64,000 nt of DNA, taken from Fallopia convolvulus. Lineage: Eukaryota > Streptophyta > Magnoliopsida > Caryophyllales > Polygonaceae. The position numbers were made by a program, and so were the translations under genes. The notes beneath the pieces are model-generated. The model had not been told where the DNA came from, ran no database searches, and saw only the letters and a program-made list of their open reading frames with translations. Location: NCBI GenBank assembly GCA_964016875.1, contig OZ024724.1, positions 35,735,786 through 35,799,785 of the forward strand. Reading direction: 5' to 3'. Below, one piece after another: positions 44,151-57,191 of the stretch (position 1 is its first letter; the number at the start of each line of letters is the position of its first letter).

Positions 44151-45924
44151 TTTTACATGTGAAAGCGAGGGAGAACAGTGCGTGGTTCATAGACATTGCA
44201 TGCTCCAACCACATGACAGGAAACAGAAGCAATCTAACCTCGCTTAACACCCAAGTTGAAGGAGGAAACGTTTCCTTTGGTAACAAGAACAAATAAGCAA
44301 TTCAGGGATCAGGAGAAGTCAAGCTCAACAAATCAATCAAAATTAACAATGTGAATCTTGTGACAAATCTTGGATATAATTTATTGTGTGCGCACAATTT
44401 TATGATTGAGGGAACAACATTGTTTCCTTCGACTCAAATGAGTGTCTGGTTATGAACAAAGAAACCAACAAAGTGATTCTTCAAGGAAAACGATCAAATA
44501 ATGTTTACATTGTTTATCAAGATTTTCAACCTCCAAGGAAGCTATGTCCTACAGTTCTTTCAAGTGATACCGATCTTTGGAATAGAAGGCTTAGACATGC
44601 TGGATTAAACTTGATTCAAAAACTATTCCTGTAAGATCTCGTAGTTGGCTTGCCAAGGATCAATCCAGACAAAGGAAAAATGTGTGATGCATGTGCAAGA
44701 GGTAAACAAACTAGAAGTTCCTTCCAGCCAAAGAAGGTCGTTAGCACTTCTAAACCTCTTGAAATGATTCACATGGACCTGAGTGGACCAATGCAAACTT
44801 GTATCTACGGTGGAAATAGGTACATGTTTGTTATAGTTAATGATTATTCTCGATTCACTTGGGTTATTTTTCTGTTCTCTAAAGGAACATCTTTCAAAGA
44901 GTTTGAAATCTTCATCAAAAGAACATAAGTAAGCTTGGGAACTAAGCTGAAAGCCATACGATTAGATCATGGAACAGAGTTTGACAACTCAGTGTTTCTA
45001 AATTTCTGCAATGAGAATGGAGTCTCCCATAACTTCTCTACATCATGAACTCCACAACAAAATGGAGTAGTAGAAAGAAAGAATCGAACCCTGGAGAATA
45101 TGGCTCGATCTATGATGCTTGAAAGCGTATTTCCATCAATCTTCTTGGCTGAAGCTATTTCCACTTCAATATATATCCTTAATAGGGCTATGATTCGACC
45201 TATCTTGTTGAAAACATCCTATGAACTAGTCAAAGGCAGAAAGCCAAATATTTCCCATCTTAGTCTTTGGATGCATGTGTTACATTCACAATAATGGGAA
45301 ATATACTTTAGAAAAGTTTGATCCAAGGAGTGATGAAGGGATCTTTATTGGTTACTCACTTCAAAGCAACGCATACAGAGTCTACAACAAAAGTACCATG
45401 AAGTTTGAGGAGAGTGTACATGTCATCATTGATAAAGAGACTATTCAACATGGAACTACTCCTCACATTGCATTTCCTACATCAACAATGGACTCCTTCC
45501 TATTCCAACAAGGGAACCAAAAGAAGTAGATGATGATATGGATCGTAAAAAAGATGACTCTGAATACCTCACTAGAAATGAGTCTCAACCCCAGGAACCA
45601 AGCAATGATGATAATCTTGAAGATAACGATGCTACCGAGCATTTTGATGATCCTTCCTCTAACTTTCCTGAAGAAGATGAAAACCCATCAGAACCATCAA
45701 AGGATTCAGATTCAGGGAACAATCCTGACAATGTTGTCACAATTCCTACAACCAATGCTCAACATGTCTCAACTATGGCCAGTTCAAGTGCTCAGGGGGG
45801 ACTTCAAGTTTCGGATCATATTCATACCATGAACTATCATCAGAGAAAGGATCATCCCCTCGATAACATTCTCACACCTTTAGACAAGGGAGTACAAACT
45901 CGTTCTTCCATTCATAACTTTTGA
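44151..45924 (+). pseudogene. Copia element 2 protease and integrase
   Basis: Plus strand. The protease remnant reads WFIDIACSNHMTGN (about 44190-44225; the DSG motif is altered to DIA). Integrase follows: a zinc region (LWNRRLRHAG), a Cys pair, HMDLSGPM, RLDHGTEF and QQNGVVERKN, so the three catalytic residues are kept. Stops occur at about 44633, 44926 and 45047, and a frameshift near 45280. The acidic linker to RT (45538-45924) is open in one frame. Confidence 0.85.
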
Positions 45925-47402
45925 TTTAATGCGTTTGTTTCTCGTGTTGAGCACAAAAATGTACAAGAAGCACTCAGGTATCTAGATTGGATTCAAGAAA
46001 TGCAAGAAGAGTTCAATCAATTTGAGAGAAACAAGGTGTGGAGACTGGTTCCAAGACCAACGGACAAGAACATCATAGGAACTAGATGGGTCTTTAACAA
46101 CAAGCTCGATGAGTCAGGAAATGTGTCTCGGAACAAAGCTAGACTTGTAGCTCAAGGATACAACCACGAGGAAGGGATAAACTATGAGGAAAATTTTGCA
46201 CCAGTTGCCCAAATTGAAGCAATTCGTTTGCTAATTGCCTTTACTACTTACAAAGGGTTCAAATTGTTTCAAATGGATGTCAAGACAGCCTTTCTCAACG
46301 ACTACCTTCGAGAAGAAGTCTATGTCAAACAACCACCTGAGTTTGAGGATGAAAGCATGCTAGATCATGTTTACTTTCTTGAAAGAGCTTTGTATGGCCC
46401 CAAACAAGCTCCACGAGCATGGTATGCCAGATTTGCATCGTTTCCATTGTCCAAAGGATATCAACGAGGATCCATCGACAAAAATCTTTTCCTAAAGAAA
46501 GAACTAGGTGACATCCTAATAGTTTATGTTTATGTTGATGACATTTTGTTTGGTTCCACTAACCCTTTGCTAATAGAAAATTTTGAGAAACAAATGAGTA
46601 GCGAGTTCGAGATATGCATGGTTGGAGAACTCACCTTCTTTCTAAGTCTTCAAATTATTCAAACGAAGGATGGAATCAAAATTCATCAAAAAAAATATAT
46701 CGGGGAAATGCTATAAAAGTATGGTTTTGACAAAACTAAGCCTATCAGCACTCCGATCTCTCCTAGCGTACGACTCGATGCAGATGAGGGTGGAACCAGT
46801 GTCAATCAAAAACTCTTCCGAGGAATGATTTGTTCCCTACTCTATCTTACTGCAAGTAGACCAGACATCATGTTCTTAGTCTGTCTCTATGAACGGTTCC
46901 AAGCAAATCCTAAGGAATTACATCTGAAGGAAGTCAAGCGCATCTTTCGATATCTCAAAGGAAGAGACAATCTACGTCTGTGGTATCCAACGAACAGTTT
47001 GTTTGAACTTGTTTCCTTCTCCGATGCGGACTTCGCAGGGCATCTAGTGGATCGAAAGAGTACACTTGGCATGGCACAGTTCCTTAGCGATTGTCTTGTA
47101 TCTTGGGGATCAAAGAAACAGAACTCAATGGCGCTCTCTACTGTTGAAGCTGAATACATATGCGACGCTGCTTGTTGTTCCCAAGTTCTATGGCTCAAAT
47201 ATCAACTTCAAGATTATGGTATGTCTCTCGGAATTGTTCTCTTAAATGTGATAGTACTAGTGCAATTAATATCTCAAAAAACCATGTGCATCATTCTAGA
47301 ACAAAACACATTGAGGTTAGGCACCATTTCCTGCGTGATCATGTAGAGATGGTACATTGCAGAACTGATGAACAAGTTGCATATACTTTCACCAAAGCTT
47401 GA
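45925..47402 (+). pseudogene. Copia element 2 reverse transcriptase / RNase H
   Basis: Plus strand. RT with NIIGTRWVFNNK, MDVKTAFLND and YVDD at 46531-46542. A TAA at 46714-46716 ends the RT frame, and the same frame goes on into RNase H (DADFAGH at about 47025, LSTVEAEYIC at about 47138). A frameshift near 47235 moves the end of RNase H to another frame, which stops near 47402. Apart from these it is full length. Confidence 0.87.
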
Positions 47403-48327
47403 GACAAAATACCCTTTGAGCATCTTCTAATGCTCTTAGGGATGATTCTCTTACATTAAACAAGTCTCGGTGCATCTTTTCCCTTGATGATTGACTACCT
47501 TAGTTTTGGCATGTCTAGGGAACTGCATGGTTTAGCAACTTTCATTTTAATCATTGCTCTTTGCATGAAGCATGTTTATTATCTTGCATGGGAACTATTT
47601 CTTAAAAGCATTACTATTTCTTTTGGCCCAAAATGATCAACCTGATATTTTATATCCCTCATCAAAAGCCGAAATGATGGTTGATCATAAGACTTGTCCC
47701 TAAAAACTGATCCAGGTAAACGTTTCCTATGAGCCTGTTATGTGTGATAACCCTTAAACTGGATTCAATTACCTGGATGTCAAATTCTATGCTTGCCCAT
47801 CTTTTGTTTGGATACTTCTCTTTATGTTATGTTTCCACAAAAATCCTTTATGTATCCACAATTGGCCCTCCATTACTTGTTCATGGAAAAGGAGATGGAA
47901 AGGAAAGGAACTACTTCTCATCACTAGGGAACTACAAGGGCCGCGTAGCTCAGACGATTCAAATTTGTATTATTGGAAAGAGAAGAAATGTTGGAAACTG
48001 GGATTTTGAAAAGACATGTTGAGAAAAAGGGAAGCTTGCATCTCAGCCGTTTATGTTCAGATTTGAGACACATGGAGATTGTTGAGTTGGAAAAAATCAA
48101 GATATGAAAGGAGAAAATCTGTCTAGTTACCTTTTGGAGTAATTGGATCCTTTTTTCAATGAAATCCTAGTACGTCTATTCCTTCAAACCTTTCACCTTC
48201 CATTCCTTTAATTAACCCTCTCTTTCCTTCTCTCTCTCCTACCATCTTCTCCAAACCTCCTTCAACGATTCGCTCTCTATTCTATCATAAAACCCTAGTT
48301 CTCACAAATCTTCCTCTTTCTCACAAA
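47403..48327 (+). other. Spacer between RNase H and downstream ORF in copia element 2
   Basis: About 925 bp without a clear gene. The part at about 47620-47700 is related to the spacer of copia element 1 (minus strand, 17960-18060). Frames at 47729-48022 have no recognisable product. The last 150 bp before 48328 are pyrimidine-rich (TCTCTC tracts), like a leader. Confidence 0.5.
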
Positions 48328-50040
48328 AATGGCGAACCAAGAACAACCCATTGTTAAAATCCAATAATCTGCTCTCCATAAAAACCCTCTCATTGAGCAT
48401 CTCCTTCAAAATGATCCCGATTACCTCAAACAAATGCTTCTCCGAGGGCTTGATGTGGAAACACATGCCCCTGAATATGTCTTCGACGTTAAAAAATGTC
48501 TTTACTCTATCTTGAGAAAGAGAGATGGTCAACCTAGCTTAACTCCTCCTAACTCCCCTCCTACAACTCCCAGATCTGAAATTCATGTGCTTACCACAAG
48601 GCCAGATGGATCCTTATATCTCACCATCAACATCGATGGTGTTCAAACTACAATCCATGAAACTAATCCATCTCTTCTCAAAGATTCCTCTCTTTCCTCT
48701 CCCAAATCGCACACTCAAATTTTTGACAGTCTTAGTCCCAAAAGGCTTGCACTTGACCCCTCCACTTCTCAAGATCCAAACCCTAACTCTCAATATCCCA
48801 AAATTCCAAGGACCTTCCTCTCAAAAAAAAGCTCCTCTTATTCCAACTCCTTCTCGCAAAGATCTCTCCACCTCTGATATTGATCAAACTCTCTCCGAAT
48901 TCGAGAGAGGAGTTCCCATTTGTACAGGGAACAACAACACTCCAACTCTCTACTTCTTCAACTCTCCTAAAGAAAACACCCACCAAAGATCCTCTCTTCA
49001 ATGTTCCAACCGGGCAAAGAACCAAAAAGAGGAAACAAAGATTACTTAGGGATGATGAAGATGAATTTGAAGAGGAACTGACAGCTCTTACTTTTGAGCA
49101 ACTCCACGCACTCAACATGCAAAAAGCTATAATCAACGTGGATGAAGATGAAGATGAGGTAAAGGAACACATGGAACCTCTACTCCATATTGGATTCAAA
49201 GAACCAACTTCTGGGCGTTCGTCTACTCGAGGCTCAAAGAAGCACAAAACAGAGGATAAGAAAGAGAAAAAGAAGAAGGGGCTGGTACAACCGGAGAAAG
49301 GAAGCTGGTTGTTCCATTGGTGGTTACAGCAGAGTTCCAAAAAGAAAATGACTTTAAGGAACTCCAAGAACTCATAAATTTCCAAGGATGGGATAAGTTG
49401 TGCTCGGATCCGTCAAAGGTTGATTTTGCTTAAATCAAGCTCTTTTATTCCAAGTTCACCCTGACCAAGGGAACAAAACTCAATCCGGTGGTCCGATGCT
49501 CCTTTGGAGACGATGATTTAACCTTCTCATATGCGGTGTTCAAGAAAATTCTCCTCGTCCCAAGTGAAGGCTTTGACACTCTTACTCAACGCCCATGGCA
49601 AGACACGGATGTAAGAGAAGTCATCTTCAAGAGGTTGCTAGGTCATGTTCCAGCACAAGGGAAGGAAGTTCTAACTCATGGATTGTGTCAACTGGGTAAG
49701 ATGGCACACTAGTATATTACCACTGTTGTGATTCTAAGGCAGGAGAAGCGCACAATGCTTAATTCCAACGATACTATTTTTTCGATCTATTCCTACGCAA
49801 GGAAAAGATCAACCTGCCCCAGATAATGATTATCCATATGTGCAAATGTGTTTCCAAGGAAACCCATGGACTTCCCTACGCAGCTGTGTTGAAGGAGATA
49901 ATGATCAAGAACGAGGTTTATCATCCAAAGGAGGGAGAAGAGCTTGGGCAAGAGATGGACATGTCCAACATCCAAATCACGAAGCACTCCCAAGAACAGC
50001 CTAAAGAAGTTGAACAACTGTTGTTCATCAAATAGGGAGA
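48328..50040 (+). pseudogene. Sirevirus downstream ORF of copia element 2
   Basis: Plus strand, ATG at 48328. Broken near the start by a TAA at codon 13, then open through a Pro/Ser/Thr-rich segment (48434-48877), a frameshift near 48830, an acidic and Lys-rich segment (to about 49375) and the conserved C-terminal domain (about 49380-50035: VPAQGKEVLTHGLCQLGKMA, MIIHMCKCVSKETHGLPYAAVLKE), with further stops near 49432 and 49710. It has the same layout as 6124-7378 plus 16282-17413 in element 1. No signal peptide or membrane segment. Function unknown. Confidence 0.72.
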
Positions 50041-50518
50041 TTGCACGACAGTTCTTCAAGCTCTAAACCGTTTGTGTGGGGTCAATGAGTGAATCCTCGA
50101 TGTTCTTCTAGACATCGAACTGAAGTTACCTTTCTCCTCCTCCAAACCATGAACAAGCCCTCTACAAAATCTTTCAAGCTTATCTACCTCTCTCTATTCA
50201 ATGTTTTAAGATTGTCTATTCCCTTTGCTTGTATAAACTGTTTCTATATCTGTTTTAGCCTGAATTCTTTTCGATGATATCAAAAGGGGGAAAAAGTGGA
50301 AAAATACAAAGAGGCATTGTGTTTAAGAGAATATAGAAACAAATGAACCATAAGCTAAGGGGGAACTATCTTGCTTAATAATCTTGGAAAATTGAAGTGC
50401 TTGTACTGTTCAGGGGGAACTTAGTATCTACAAAGCATCATGCTATCATGATTTGGTATCAAATCTCTTTTATCTTTCCTATTTCTCTAAGTTGCATTTT
50501 TATAGGTTTGTCATCATC
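50041..50518 (+). other. Untranslated 3' region of copia element 2
   Basis: About 480 bp with several purine runs (AAAGGGGGAAAAAG near 50282, AAGGGGGAA near 50358, CAGGGGGAACTT near 50411) ahead of the final tract. This repetition of purine tracts is a known Sirevirus trait. Confidence 0.65.
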
Positions 50519-50532
50519 AAAAAGGGGGAAAT
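50519..50532 (+). other. Polypurine tract of copia element 2
   Basis: AAAAAGGGGGAAAT directly before the 3' LTR; same as in copia element 1. Confidence 0.88.
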
Positions 50533-51422
50533 TGTTGGATCAGTGTTAGTTCCTAACACTGAACAATTGTTTCTCCATTCGAGTAATTGAAGTTTTGATA
50601 ATGACAAACACTTAGAACTAATTCCCTATACAAGTGAATACAGGAAAGATAGAGGTTCACAAGAAAAGCAAGGGAAACATTTCCCATGACCCATCTGAAT
50701 ACATGGCAGCTAAATGAACAACAAAAAGGACTTTTCAATGTTGTCTTGGGCGGCAAACAGAGTCCCAAGAAGAAAAGCTTCCAAAAAGGGTACGCTGGTC
50801 TTTTGAACAGTATCGTGCACTCCAAGAGAAAAAGGATAAAAGCGTCAAAAGGAAAGAAGCGGCCACTATAAATAGAAAGCGAGGAAGGTAGGTCAAATAA
50901 GTGCTCAAAAAGGAATGAACGACTGAAAGAGAGAAAGTAACAAAGAGCGCTCGAGTGACTCAATGAAGACGAAAAACCAGATCCAGAGAAGGAAGATCCA
51001 GATCCAAGCGATGGGAACTGTGTGAAGCTCGCAATCGACTTGGAAGTTGGTTCCGGTGCAAAAGGGACCTGCATCAGGAACGAGTCAGGTTCAAGTATCA
51101 TATTGATTATGTCTAGATCTAGATTCATGATGGCATAGTCGTTATTATAGTTTGTAAGTGTATTTACGAACAATAGAGAAGTTTGTCTTTGTATTGCGCA
51201 TCTTGAGATCTATCAATCTAATAGAGTACTTGTTCAAAATCCTCCAAGGGAGGTAGAGGTTTACTCTCCTGCTAGTTAGCTATAGAGGTTCCTCTATAAG
51301 GAAACGTGTCCTTACTTTCGCGTTATAGTTTTATATTCTGTGTTGTCTTATTCCACTGCGTAAGGGAACCATCACTAGAACAGTTCCCGATTGATCTTAC
51401 TAACACAGATCTTCGATCCTAC
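50533..51422 (+). repeat. 3' LTR of copia element 2
   Basis: About 890 bp from TGTTGGATCAG to GATCCTAC. It differs from the 5' LTR by many substitutions and small indels, including an insert near 51128-51160, which points to an old copy. Confidence 0.85.
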
Positions 51423-51427
51423 GGTCT

Positions 51428-52972
51428 ATAAATGAAAAAGTTGGTAGAAACTTCATGATACAAAAGTTGAAGTATGGCATTCACGTCTTCTAGATGGTAG
51501 GTGGTAGGGACGACCATTAATCCATGTGGTTGGTGAGAAGAGGCTTCCAATATATGATATGTAAATGTAATATGAATAATATGGTAGTGAATGGATCGCC
51601 GGGTTGCATGAGGGTTCCTTCAAGTAGTTGATCCTTTGACAATTGGAACCTTGACTTCTTCTTAGGCTTCATGGATTTGAACTTCATCATCTTAGGAATT
51701 AACATTATTAGCATAAGTGGACTTGCCCATTTCCATGGAGTGCGATTCACAAAGGTGTGGTATTCATGATTCAAATGCCGAGCTCGAAATCTATCTTTTG
51801 CATCACTTGGGAATCTTCGAAAGACACTTGGGCAAGTTTGGTCATCATCTTGATTGTAAGATGAGTTAAGTGTATGAAGCTCCCCTACATTCACATCAAT
51901 AAATCTAAATAAACCTCCCTTATGTTTCACTCGGCACTCACTCTCTTGGTTTTGCAATCGAGCTCGTTGTTCAATCTTCCCTGAAAGAATCAACACTCAT
52001 GTAAATTCAAGTATTGGTGGTAGTGTCACACGATGCAAAGCCAAGGTTAATCAAAAGCGATTGTAGATTATGAAAAATAAAGAAAATACTCAATTATAGG
52101 CAAGAGAGATCTAGACTCGGATGACAAGGGAAAAATTAATCCTTGATTAAGCCGCTCTCACCTTGAATTCATGAACCAAGATTGTCACTTGGAGTGGTTT
52201 GTAGGACCAGGTGAGGTGAGGGTAGCTTTCTTCAATGGCGGGTGAGAAGTAAGAAGGAGAAGAAGAACACTTGCACTTGCCCAAGAATACTTCAACGTTA
52301 CAATGCACAAGCAACAATTGAATTTATGATTTTTTTACTTCTCTTTTCTTCTTTCTTTTGATTTATGAATTCCTTTTTCTCCTTTCTTTTTTTTTAAACC
52401 AGAAATAAATCAACGATAAATATGAAAAAAATGCAAAAATGAAATACTAAGCTAAAGTGCAAGAATTATGTGCAAGATATAAAATAAGGTGGGGGATATG
52501 GTGGAGATGTGGACGTTGGATGTGGGGAAGAGGTGAGCTTGGTCAAAGCTAAAATGTCAGACATGGAGGTTGGAGTGCTTGGCTAATAGGAGTTTGTTTG
52601 ATTTTTGAAATAGTCAACCTAAAAATAAGGAGCTCTTATAGCAATCAGATTTTTTTTTTGAATTTTGGCTTTCTTTTCTCAAATAAAACGTGGATGACTT
52701 ATCATGGTGTGAGAGTGAGCGGTTTTCTTTGATGGTGGACAATGGTAGTTATAGGTAGCAGTTAGGTCTGAAGTAAGGTCGTGTTTGGCTGGAAAAACAA
52801 ACTACCACAGCAAGAAACAAACGGTTAGTACTATAAAGTAAGATTAACGAAAGATGGATTAATAAAACCTGATTTGGAGACGCTCTCTTTCTTATAGATT
52901 TTTTTATGATGGATAGACAATAGGGACTTGGAAAAGTTGAAAATAAGCAACTTGAGCTCTGATACCACTTGA
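51428..52972 (-). mobile_element. Internal part of a minus-strand LTR element, unassigned family
   Basis: A primer-site-like TGGTATCAGAGC (minus) lies at about 52959-52970, next to an LTR beginning at 52973, so this is the leader and start of a minus-strand element. It contains poly(T) tracts (52330-52400, 52650) like the CRM leader. One 159-codon minus-strand frame (51517-51996) is basic near its end (MKPKKKSRFQ) but matches no family I know. Copia element 2 interrupts this region on the left. Confidence 0.55.
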
Positions 52973-53800
52973 TATGGTGTAACCTATAGGCTCGGCCCGA
53001 TCTTGACAATCAACGACTCAAGAACAAAATACAACAAAATATGGTTAAAAAACAAGAACAACAAGGACACAAAATGAAGAACAACAAGAACAAGATGCAA
53101 CGATGAGGACTTATACCACACACAACAATTAAGGAAATGAAAAAAAAAACTCAACATGACTCAAAGACAAGAAGAGGACAACCTAACAAAACAACAAATA
53201 GACCCTCATTGCTCTGAAAACGAGAACCTAGATGAATGATCGAAAGACCAGCCTTTTACAATTTCACACAACAAGGACGGATCCTTGAGGCACGAGAAGG
53301 ATGGTTGTTCTAACTAGAATCACCAACCCAGATGAGAATTACAAATGCAAGGCCAACCATGTTGAGATTCAACACCGGGATAAAAGTTAACACAAAGCTT
53401 TCGATTCTCTCTTTATTGGAGACAAACACAATGTTTGATAATAATCTGTCTAACTAAAAATGAGCCACTAATATCCTATTTATATGTCCTAGGAAATTAG
53501 AAGAAAATGCAAAAAAAATAAGAATTAAAATTATTGTCTTAAAACAAAAAACACAGTAAATAAACAAGGCATCAGCGAGCACAGGGTGCGCCTTGACGTG
53601 GCACCTTGGCACGGCTGTTGATGGCCTCAAGAACTAGGGCACACTTGGTACACTCGACACACCTATGTCTTGGAACATGATCATGTCTCTTGGAGTGTGC
53701 TCCTTAATATCTCTTGACTCCTTGACCAACATGTAGCTCATAAACCCATGCATCTCTCTTTGCATCTTCTTGACTCTAGCTCTATTAATTCGAACCGGGT
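52973..53800 (-). repeat. 5' LTR of the minus-strand element, right edge uncertain
   Basis: Starts TGATATGGTGTAACC at the primer site. A minus-strand CATATAAATAGG box at about 53483-53494 is a plausible TATA box. It is A-rich, with many AACAACAAG-type repeats. The right edge is a guess from the change to AT-rich DNA at about 53800. Confidence 0.5.
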
Positions 53801-54680
53801 AAAAAATGGATTAGAATATGGTAAAGGATCCGGTTTTGGCCTTTATATAATATAAGGTATTTTATCATAAAGTTTTAAGAGATTTATTATTGGCATATGT
53901 ATTTTATAAAAATAGACTAGCTATCGAACCACATGCTTAGTTTTATAAAATAATTTAGTTTATGAAAACATTATTTCTAACCGTTTCCTAGGATTATTTC
54001 GTTGAAATATAATTTGAGATTATCTGTAAACATAATTCATTCATTTTGTAAAAGACATTGCCCATGAGAAGCTTTATAATCATTCATTCTAATAAGAAAT
54101 CATTATATTACTTCAGAATTGTTGTAATATCCCTCATTTTCTTATAAACGATAAAAATATAATTTTACATTTTTTCTTTAATATGAATAAATATTTAAAA
54201 TATCTTAAAGTTAAAATAACATTGTAAATGTTATAAATTTTGTATATAAGTATAAGATCATATTAAAAAGTTACAAATATTATTTTCTCATATTATAAAT
54301 ATTAATTATGAACCATAAGAATTTTGGTTTTATAATTATTATAATATGATAAAATGTTACCATTAATAATATGAGTATTAGTTATTAATTTAAAATTATA
54401 ATATTATAAATAATAAAATTTATGTACAAATAACAAGTGGCTTGAATTAAAGCGCAACCAAATAAATTTATTTTCTTTCCCTCCTTGTATTTTTGGAGAA
54501 AAATATTATTTATGTCTCATAAATAATTTGGAACAATTATATTTGTTTACAAAATTAATTTTACTTAACGTAAAATAAAAACAACAACTAAAAAATAATG
54601 AGAGGAGAGTGCCCACCTCGAACACGAGACCTCTCGTCCGCTCACACACATAAATAATTTATAAGGAAAAGTTTAAAACA
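53801..54680. other. AT-rich intergenic DNA
   Basis: Very AT-rich, with no ORF or element recognised. An isolated stretch related to the 39-bp minisatellite lies at about 54070-54125. Confidence 0.6.
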
Positions 54681-56190
54681 AATAATATGAAGATTTTATA
54701 AAAACTCATTATATTCATTTAGAATTGTTCATTCTAATAAGAAATCATTATATTCCTTTAGAATCGTTCATTTTTATAAGAAAATCATTATATTCCTTTG
54801 AAGTCGTTCATTCTTATAGGAAAACCTTATATCTCATTATAACCGTTCATTCTTATAAGAAATCATTATGTTCCTTTATTATTGTTTATTCTTATAAGAA
54901 CATAATTATATTCTTTTATAATCGTTCATTCTTATAAGAAAGTGTTATATTACTTCACAATAGTTCATTCTCATAAAAAAAACGTTACATTCCCTTAGAG
55001 TCGTTCATTCTTATAAGAAAACGTTATATTTCTTTTGAATCGTTCATTCTTATAAGTAAACATTATATTTTTTAGAATCATTCATTCTTATAAGAAAACG
55101 TTATATTCCTTTAGAATCCTTCATTCTAATAAGAAATAAATATATTCATTTAGAATCATTCATTCTTATAAAAACACAATTATATTCTTTTAAAATCGTT
55201 CATTGTTATATGAAAACGTTATATTCCTTTAGAATCCTTCATTCTTATAAGAATACGTTATATTCCTTTTCAATCGTTCATTCTTATAAGTAAACGTTAT
55301 ATTTCTTTAGAATAGTTCATTCTTATTAGAAAACGTTATATTTTTTTAGAATCGTTCATTGATATAAGAAATTATTATATTCCTTTATCATCGTTTACTC
55401 TTATAAGAACTTGTTATATTGCTTTAGAATTGTTCATTCTTATAAGAAAACGTTATATTACTTTATCATCGTTTGCTCTTATAAGAACTCGTTATATTCC
55501 TTTTGAATCGTTCATTCTTATAAGAAATCGTTGTATTCCATTAGAGTCGTTCATTCTTATAAGAAATTGTTATATTTCTTTAGAGTTGTTCATTCTTGTA
55601 AGAAAAAGTTATATTCCTTTAGAATCGTTCATTCTTATAAGTAATAATTATATTCCTTTAGTGTCGATCATTCTTATAAGATCAAAATTAGATTCCTTTA
55701 GAATCGTTCATTGTTATAAGAAATCATTTTATTCCTTTATCATTGTTTACTCTTATAAGAATTCGTTATATTCCTTTATAATCGTTCATTCTTATAAGAA
55801 AACGTTATATTCCTTTAGAGTCGTTCATTCTTATAAGAAATCATTATATTCTTTTAGACTCGTTCATTCTTATAAGAAATCATTATATTCCTTTAGATTC
55901 GTTCATTTTTATAAGAACACAATTATATTCCTTTAGAATCGTTCATTGTTATAAGAAATCATTATATTCCTTTATCATCGTTTACTCTTATAAGATCTCG
56001 TTATGTTTCTTTAGAACCGTTCATTCTAATAATAAATCGTTATATTCCTTTAAAATCATTCATTCTTATAAAAACTCATTATATTCATTTAGAATCGTTC
56101 ATTATTATAAGAACTCGTTATATTTAGTTAGAATCGTTCCTTCAAATAAGAAATCATTATATTCATTTAGAATCGTTCATTCTTAGTGAT
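54681..56190. repeat. 39-bp minisatellite array
   Basis: About 38 units of the type TTCATTCTTATAAGAAATCG + TTATATTCCTTTAGAATCG. Measured spacing is 39 bp (for example 55511, 55550, 55589). Most units hold the perfect 12-bp palindrome TTCTTATAAGAA. Because 39 is a multiple of three, the array gives long open frames with 13-residue repeats (55430-55936, 54725-54937); these are a by-product of the period and not supported as genes. Confidence 0.93.
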
Positions 56191-56810
56191 TAGGATTTAA
56201 GGTAAAAGATTGATGTTTAATGGTTAGAGTTTAGTTTAAGATTAACAAAACCTAATTAGTTCACATGTTAAGGTTCAAGTTTAATATTAACAAAACCTAA
56301 ACCTCTATGATGATCTTCATATGCTTGATGTTGATGAGCACCAAGGGTTCCGGGGCGGAGCCCTCGACAACACCAGGAGTCCTAGGGGGGTGGAGCCCGC
56401 TAGTAGGTGGTTCGGGCACAACGCCCTACGTCGGTGGTCTCACTGTATTGAAAATTTATTATCATGTTATATTAATATCAGCTTATATATAACATTTTCA
56501 ATTTCACGCTTTCAATTATTGTACTCTCCAAATATGAAAGTGTATATAGAAAAATGTATTTGATTAAAGATTTTTTCAAAAGTAATTGTTAATTTAATCA
56601 TTTATAACATTTGATTTAGGAGGAAAAAAGGGGAAAATATTTGGTTAAAAATTTTTGGGGAAGCTGAAATATTACAAGGAGTGAAATTTAGTTTGAAATG
56701 AATTTTTGCCGGGCTGAAAATTTTTAGGCAGAAAAATGAATTTTTTTTAGGAGGATATACTTAATTTAGGAGGGAAAATGAAATTTTGGGCCCAATAATA
56801 CTAAGCCCAT
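56191..56810. other. AT-rich DNA with a short GC-rich island
   Basis: Repeated AACAAAACCTAA words at about 56243 and 56290. A GC-rich island at about 56341-56440 has two related GGGGYGGAGCCC blocks. No ORF of note. Confidence 0.4.
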
Positions 56811-57191
56811 AAAAGTCTTATTTAGTCTTTATCTAACCCTAGTTTGCCCGAGCCATTTCATTCTCAAATCTGAGAAGCGCCACTACACCCTCCCTCCCTC
56901 CCTCCCTTCCTTCGGTGACAAATCTGAGAAGCGTTCTCTCTCCCCTCCTTCCCTCCCTCCCTCTCTTCGCTTCTACGGTGATTGCGGTGTCAAGTTATTC
57001 TAATTCATCATTGCCCTTCTTTTTCTCTAAATGCAAGACAATTGTTTCTTTGTGTGCTAGGATTAGATAAGAATGAGCTGCAAAATCTGTGTAAAATATC
57101 TGGAAGAAGAGACTAATAAAGAACTTTTGTTTCTTGATTTACCTATATTTTGCACTATCATACCAACTTTAATATTTCCTTTGATGGGCAG
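56811..57191 (+). other. Possible 5' flank and UTR of the V-ATPase fragment
   Basis: Contains CTAACCCTAG, pyrimidine-rich CCCTCCCTCCCTCC tracts and a ~63-bp direct repeat starting CAAATCTGAGAAGCG (56865 and 56928). This is the look of a plant 5' UTR. The first exons of the V-ATPase gene are not recognisable here, so the link to the fragment below is only by position. Confidence 0.35.

Larger units (their letters stand above)
40001..51422 (+). mobile_element. Sirevirus-like Ty1/copia element 2, degenerate, with internal duplication
   Basis: Plus strand. The 5' LTR is at 40001-40866 and the 3' LTR at 50533-51422, both starting TGTTGGATCAG. It has a TGGTATCAGAGC primer site, the purine tract AAAAAGGGGGAAAT, gag, protease, integrase, RT, RNase H and a downstream ORF, as in element 1. 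Many stops and shifts in every gene. A tandem duplication of about 1257 bp gives it a second, partial LTR and a second gag start. Candidate 5-bp target duplication GGTCT at 39995-39999 and 51423-51427, allowing one extra T at the left end. Confidence 0.87.

Noticed and set aside
47940..47975. tRNA-like stretch GCCGCGTAGCTCAGACG
   Set aside because: It resembles a D-arm by chance; no matching acceptor stem, anticodon arm or T-arm follows.
55430..55936. Open frame of 168 codons with 13-residue Ile/Leu/Tyr repeats
   Set aside because: It lies wholly inside the 39-bp minisatellite; a period divisible by three keeps the frame open in several phases. No family resemblance.
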